This document shows positions 62,790 to 64,000 of a stretch of 64,000 bases of DNA, one piece after another. Every line of letters begins with the position of its first letter. Within the stretch, counting starts at the first letter, position 1. The stretch covers positions 124,001-188,000 of the forward strand of contig CAWBPA010000017.1 in the NCBI GenBank assembly GCA_963790545.1, read 5' to 3'. Source of the DNA: DATBJG01 sp963790545. GTDB lineage: Bacteria > Acidobacteriota > Vicinamibacteria > Vicinamibacterales > JAMQPK01. The notes under the pieces were generated by a model. It saw only the letters and a list, made by a program, of their open reading frames with translations, was not told where the DNA came from and ran no database searches. The position numbers and the translations under genes are program-made.

Positions 62790-63647
62790 CTAGGGCACCG
62801 TGATCGCGTTGAACACGTAGGTCGCGCCCATCGTAAAGCCCCAGGATGGGTCGCGTGACGTGAGGCCCAGAAGGAGCGCCCCGTCAAGCCGAACGGTCGC
62901 TTGAGTAAAGCGCGCCCCCACGCGCACGAGCGATCGGCTTTCGGTGCCCGGCGGAGTGTTGTCCGAGCGGGTGTTGACCCTGCCGTTGACTTCAGCCACG
63001 ACCTCGAACTGATTGGTCAACGCCCGAGCCAACGACAGGCCGTACGTGAAGACATCGTTCTGCCGGGTCCCGTTCGTGGGGTCGCTCAAAATTCCAAGGC
63101 CAAAATTTCCGACGACCCGGACGGATCTGACGGTCTTGCCCAGCAGAAGAGCCGAATGGAAATCGATCGTATCCAGACCCAATCCGCTTTCGTTCGATGC
63201 GTTCGGTAGTTTTGTCGCCATCCGCAGCCCAATGGCAGGTCGACCTGTGGTCTCTCCGAAAAGTCGCACCTTGGTCCCGACAACCACATCGCCGGTGCTT
63301 CCCGTGTCGTCGCCGCTGAAATCGAGCAGATGGCTGAGCGGTCCCGGCTCGCGGTCTGTCACATGCATCCGCTGCCACACCGGACCATCGATCTGGGCCT
63401 CGACGATCGAGCCCAGCCCGATGGAGACGCCAAGCTCCGGGATCGTGGTCACGTCACCGTGAAGCCCGGACGCCGGCAGAAATACGTCTCGTCCGTGGGT
63501 GACTCCCCCTTCGAGCAGCATCCGTCCAGCACCAATCACCTCGGGATCCTCGGTCACGAGCGGCCGTTGCTGCGCCAACGCCGGCATCGCTGTTCCTATG
63601 AGAAGAATGACGATCGTGCTCAAGACCCAATGTTGTCGATCCGTCAA
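62790..63647 (-). CDS. Outer-membrane beta-barrel-like protein of unknown function
   Basis: 285 residues with leader (VLSTIVILLIGTAMPALAQ). The mature part begins RPLVTEDPEVIGAGRMLLEG. It alternates strands with turns: SIGLGSIVEAQIDGPVWQRM, GSTGDVVVGTKVRLFGETTG, AIGLRMATKLPNASNESGLG, FEVVAEVNGRVNTR and GFTMGATYVFNAITVP. This looks like a 10-12-stranded barrel ('transporter' family in Acidobacteria). No ligand-binding motif can be named. It is convergent with glpD and next to dtd. Confidence 0.75.
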   Translation of the reverse strand: MTDRQHWVLSTIVILLIGTAMPALAQQRPLVTEDPEVIGAGRMLLEGGVTHGRDVFLPASGLHGDVTTIPELGVSIGLGSIVEAQIDGPVWQRMHVTDREPGPLSHLLDFSGDDTGSTGDVVVGTKVRLFGETTGRPAIGLRMATKLPNASNESGLGLDTIDFHSALLLGKTVRSVRVVGNFGLGILSDPTNGTRQNDVFTYGLSLARALTNQFEVVAEVNGRVNTRSDNTPPGTESRSLVRVGARFTQATVRLDGALLLGLTSRDPSWGFTMGATYVFNAITVP

Positions 63648-63677
63648 GGACCCTCCGCGGACGCGGCTGATGGCTTT

Positions 63678-64000
63678 CTAAAAGGCCTTACGGCTGTCGA
63701 GCAGAATGGTGACAGGGCCGTCGTTGGTCAGCTCAACCTGCATCATGGCCTGAAACTCACCGGTCTGTACAGGCAAATCCGTCGATCGGAGCAAGCTGAC
63801 GAACGCTCTGTACATAGCGCGGGCCACAGCCGGTGGGGCGGCGGCATCAAACGACGGACGCCGACCGCGACGACAATCCGCCGAGAGCGTGAATTGCGAG
63901 ACGACGAGGACTGAGGCGCCCGCGTCTGCCACGGAGCGATTCATTTTGCCCTGCTCGTCGGCAAAGATGCGAAGGTCGCGGACCTTACCCGCCACGTACT
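63678..64000 (-). CDS. dtd: D-aminoacyl-tRNA deacylase (5' end outside window)
   Basis: The visible C-terminal two thirds read KVRDLRIFADEQGKMNRSVA, the active-site SQFTLSADCRRGRRPSFDAA (SQFTLxA with RPSF) and NDGPVTILLDSRKAF (the GPVT cross-subunit loop, NxGPVT). This is Dtd, which hydrolyses D-Tyr and other D-amino acids from tRNA. The open frame continues past base 64000, and about 40 residues of N-terminus are missing. Intact otherwise. Confidence 0.93.
   Translation of the reverse strand, partial: YVAGKVRDLRIFADEQGKMNRSVADAGASVLVVSQFTLSADCRRGRRPSFDAAAPPAVARAMYRAFVSLLRSTDLPVQTGEFQAMMQVELTNDGPVTILLDSRKAF

Noticed and set aside
1..64000. tRNA genes
   Set aside because: I looked for T-loop GGTTCGAATCC-like text with flanking acceptor stems on both strands and found only coincidental matches inside coding regions; a tRNA finder could still pick up one I missed.

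Overview
The window is GC-rich bacterial chromosome. Its gene content suggests a soil-type member of the Acidobacteriota, perhaps Vicinamibacteria (an inference from gene families; no rRNA or other phylogenetic marker was tested). Pointers are a MacB/FtsX orphan permease, a TonB receptor with a carboxypeptidase-regulatory-like N-terminus, secreted DUF6152 and 'PDLxGIW' proteins, a PQQ dehydrogenase with a cytochrome c domain, a DUF5916 protein, an M2 peptidase, and intergenic DNA full of short dispersed repeats. I see no tRNA, rRNA or CRISPR array. The one structural RNA is RNase P RNA.

Layout. 1-9.2 kb: permease, secreted HpaI-type aldolase, YeiH-type transporter, then a minus-strand run (alpha/beta hydrolase, DUF6152, PDLxGIW protein, MBL hydrolase, arylamine N-acetyltransferase). 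9.3-16.9 kb: repeats, small membrane proteins (DUF3309, DUF1003, lmo0937-like), an HTH-less sigma-54 response regulator, DUF2934, VOC and XRE/4-TM genes with a probable operator, and a META-domain protein. 17-28.5 kb: a minus-strand cluster behind a divergent TetR gene: TonB receptor, small secreted protein, three PDLxGIW proteins, DUF6152, PVA-dehydrogenase-like PQQ/cytochrome protein, and a cytochrome c/Cu-monooxygenase-like protein. This looks like an uptake-plus-periplasmic-oxidation locus of unknown substrate. 28.5-37.4 kb: hybrid histidine kinase coupled to a receiver-ATPase fusion, SDR, DUF1684 lipoprotein, sugar epimerase, RNase P RNA, NtrC-type regulator. 37.5-43.9 kb: HtrA protease, LigA, polyprenyl synthase, a secreted kinase-like protein, TatD. 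44-64 kb: S9 peptidase, IS630 remnant, M2 peptidase, DinB, MetG, LarC, Mug, DUF5916, a TPP enzyme, RadC with a truncated sirtuin, DUF4398 lipoprotein, DapF, methyltransferase, glycerol-3-phosphate dehydrogenase, beta-barrel protein, and Dtd (cut by the window end).

Quality caveat. At least sixteen genes read as one protein only after one or more single-base corrections, many in short homopolymers. They are dense from 4.5-7.4 kb and 19.4-37.4 kb and rare after 47 kb. Each such gene is given as one entry with its break points. I favour sequence error over mass decay, but the window cannot settle this.

The features most worth a second look are a perfect 28-bp inverted repeat occupying helix P12 of RNase P RNA, a signal-peptide-bearing kinase-like protein, the 17-28 kb oxidation/uptake locus with its paralogous secreted families, a 10-bp-phased GGTTAGGA array in that locus's divergent promoter, and an 82-bp tandem array with a distant copy.
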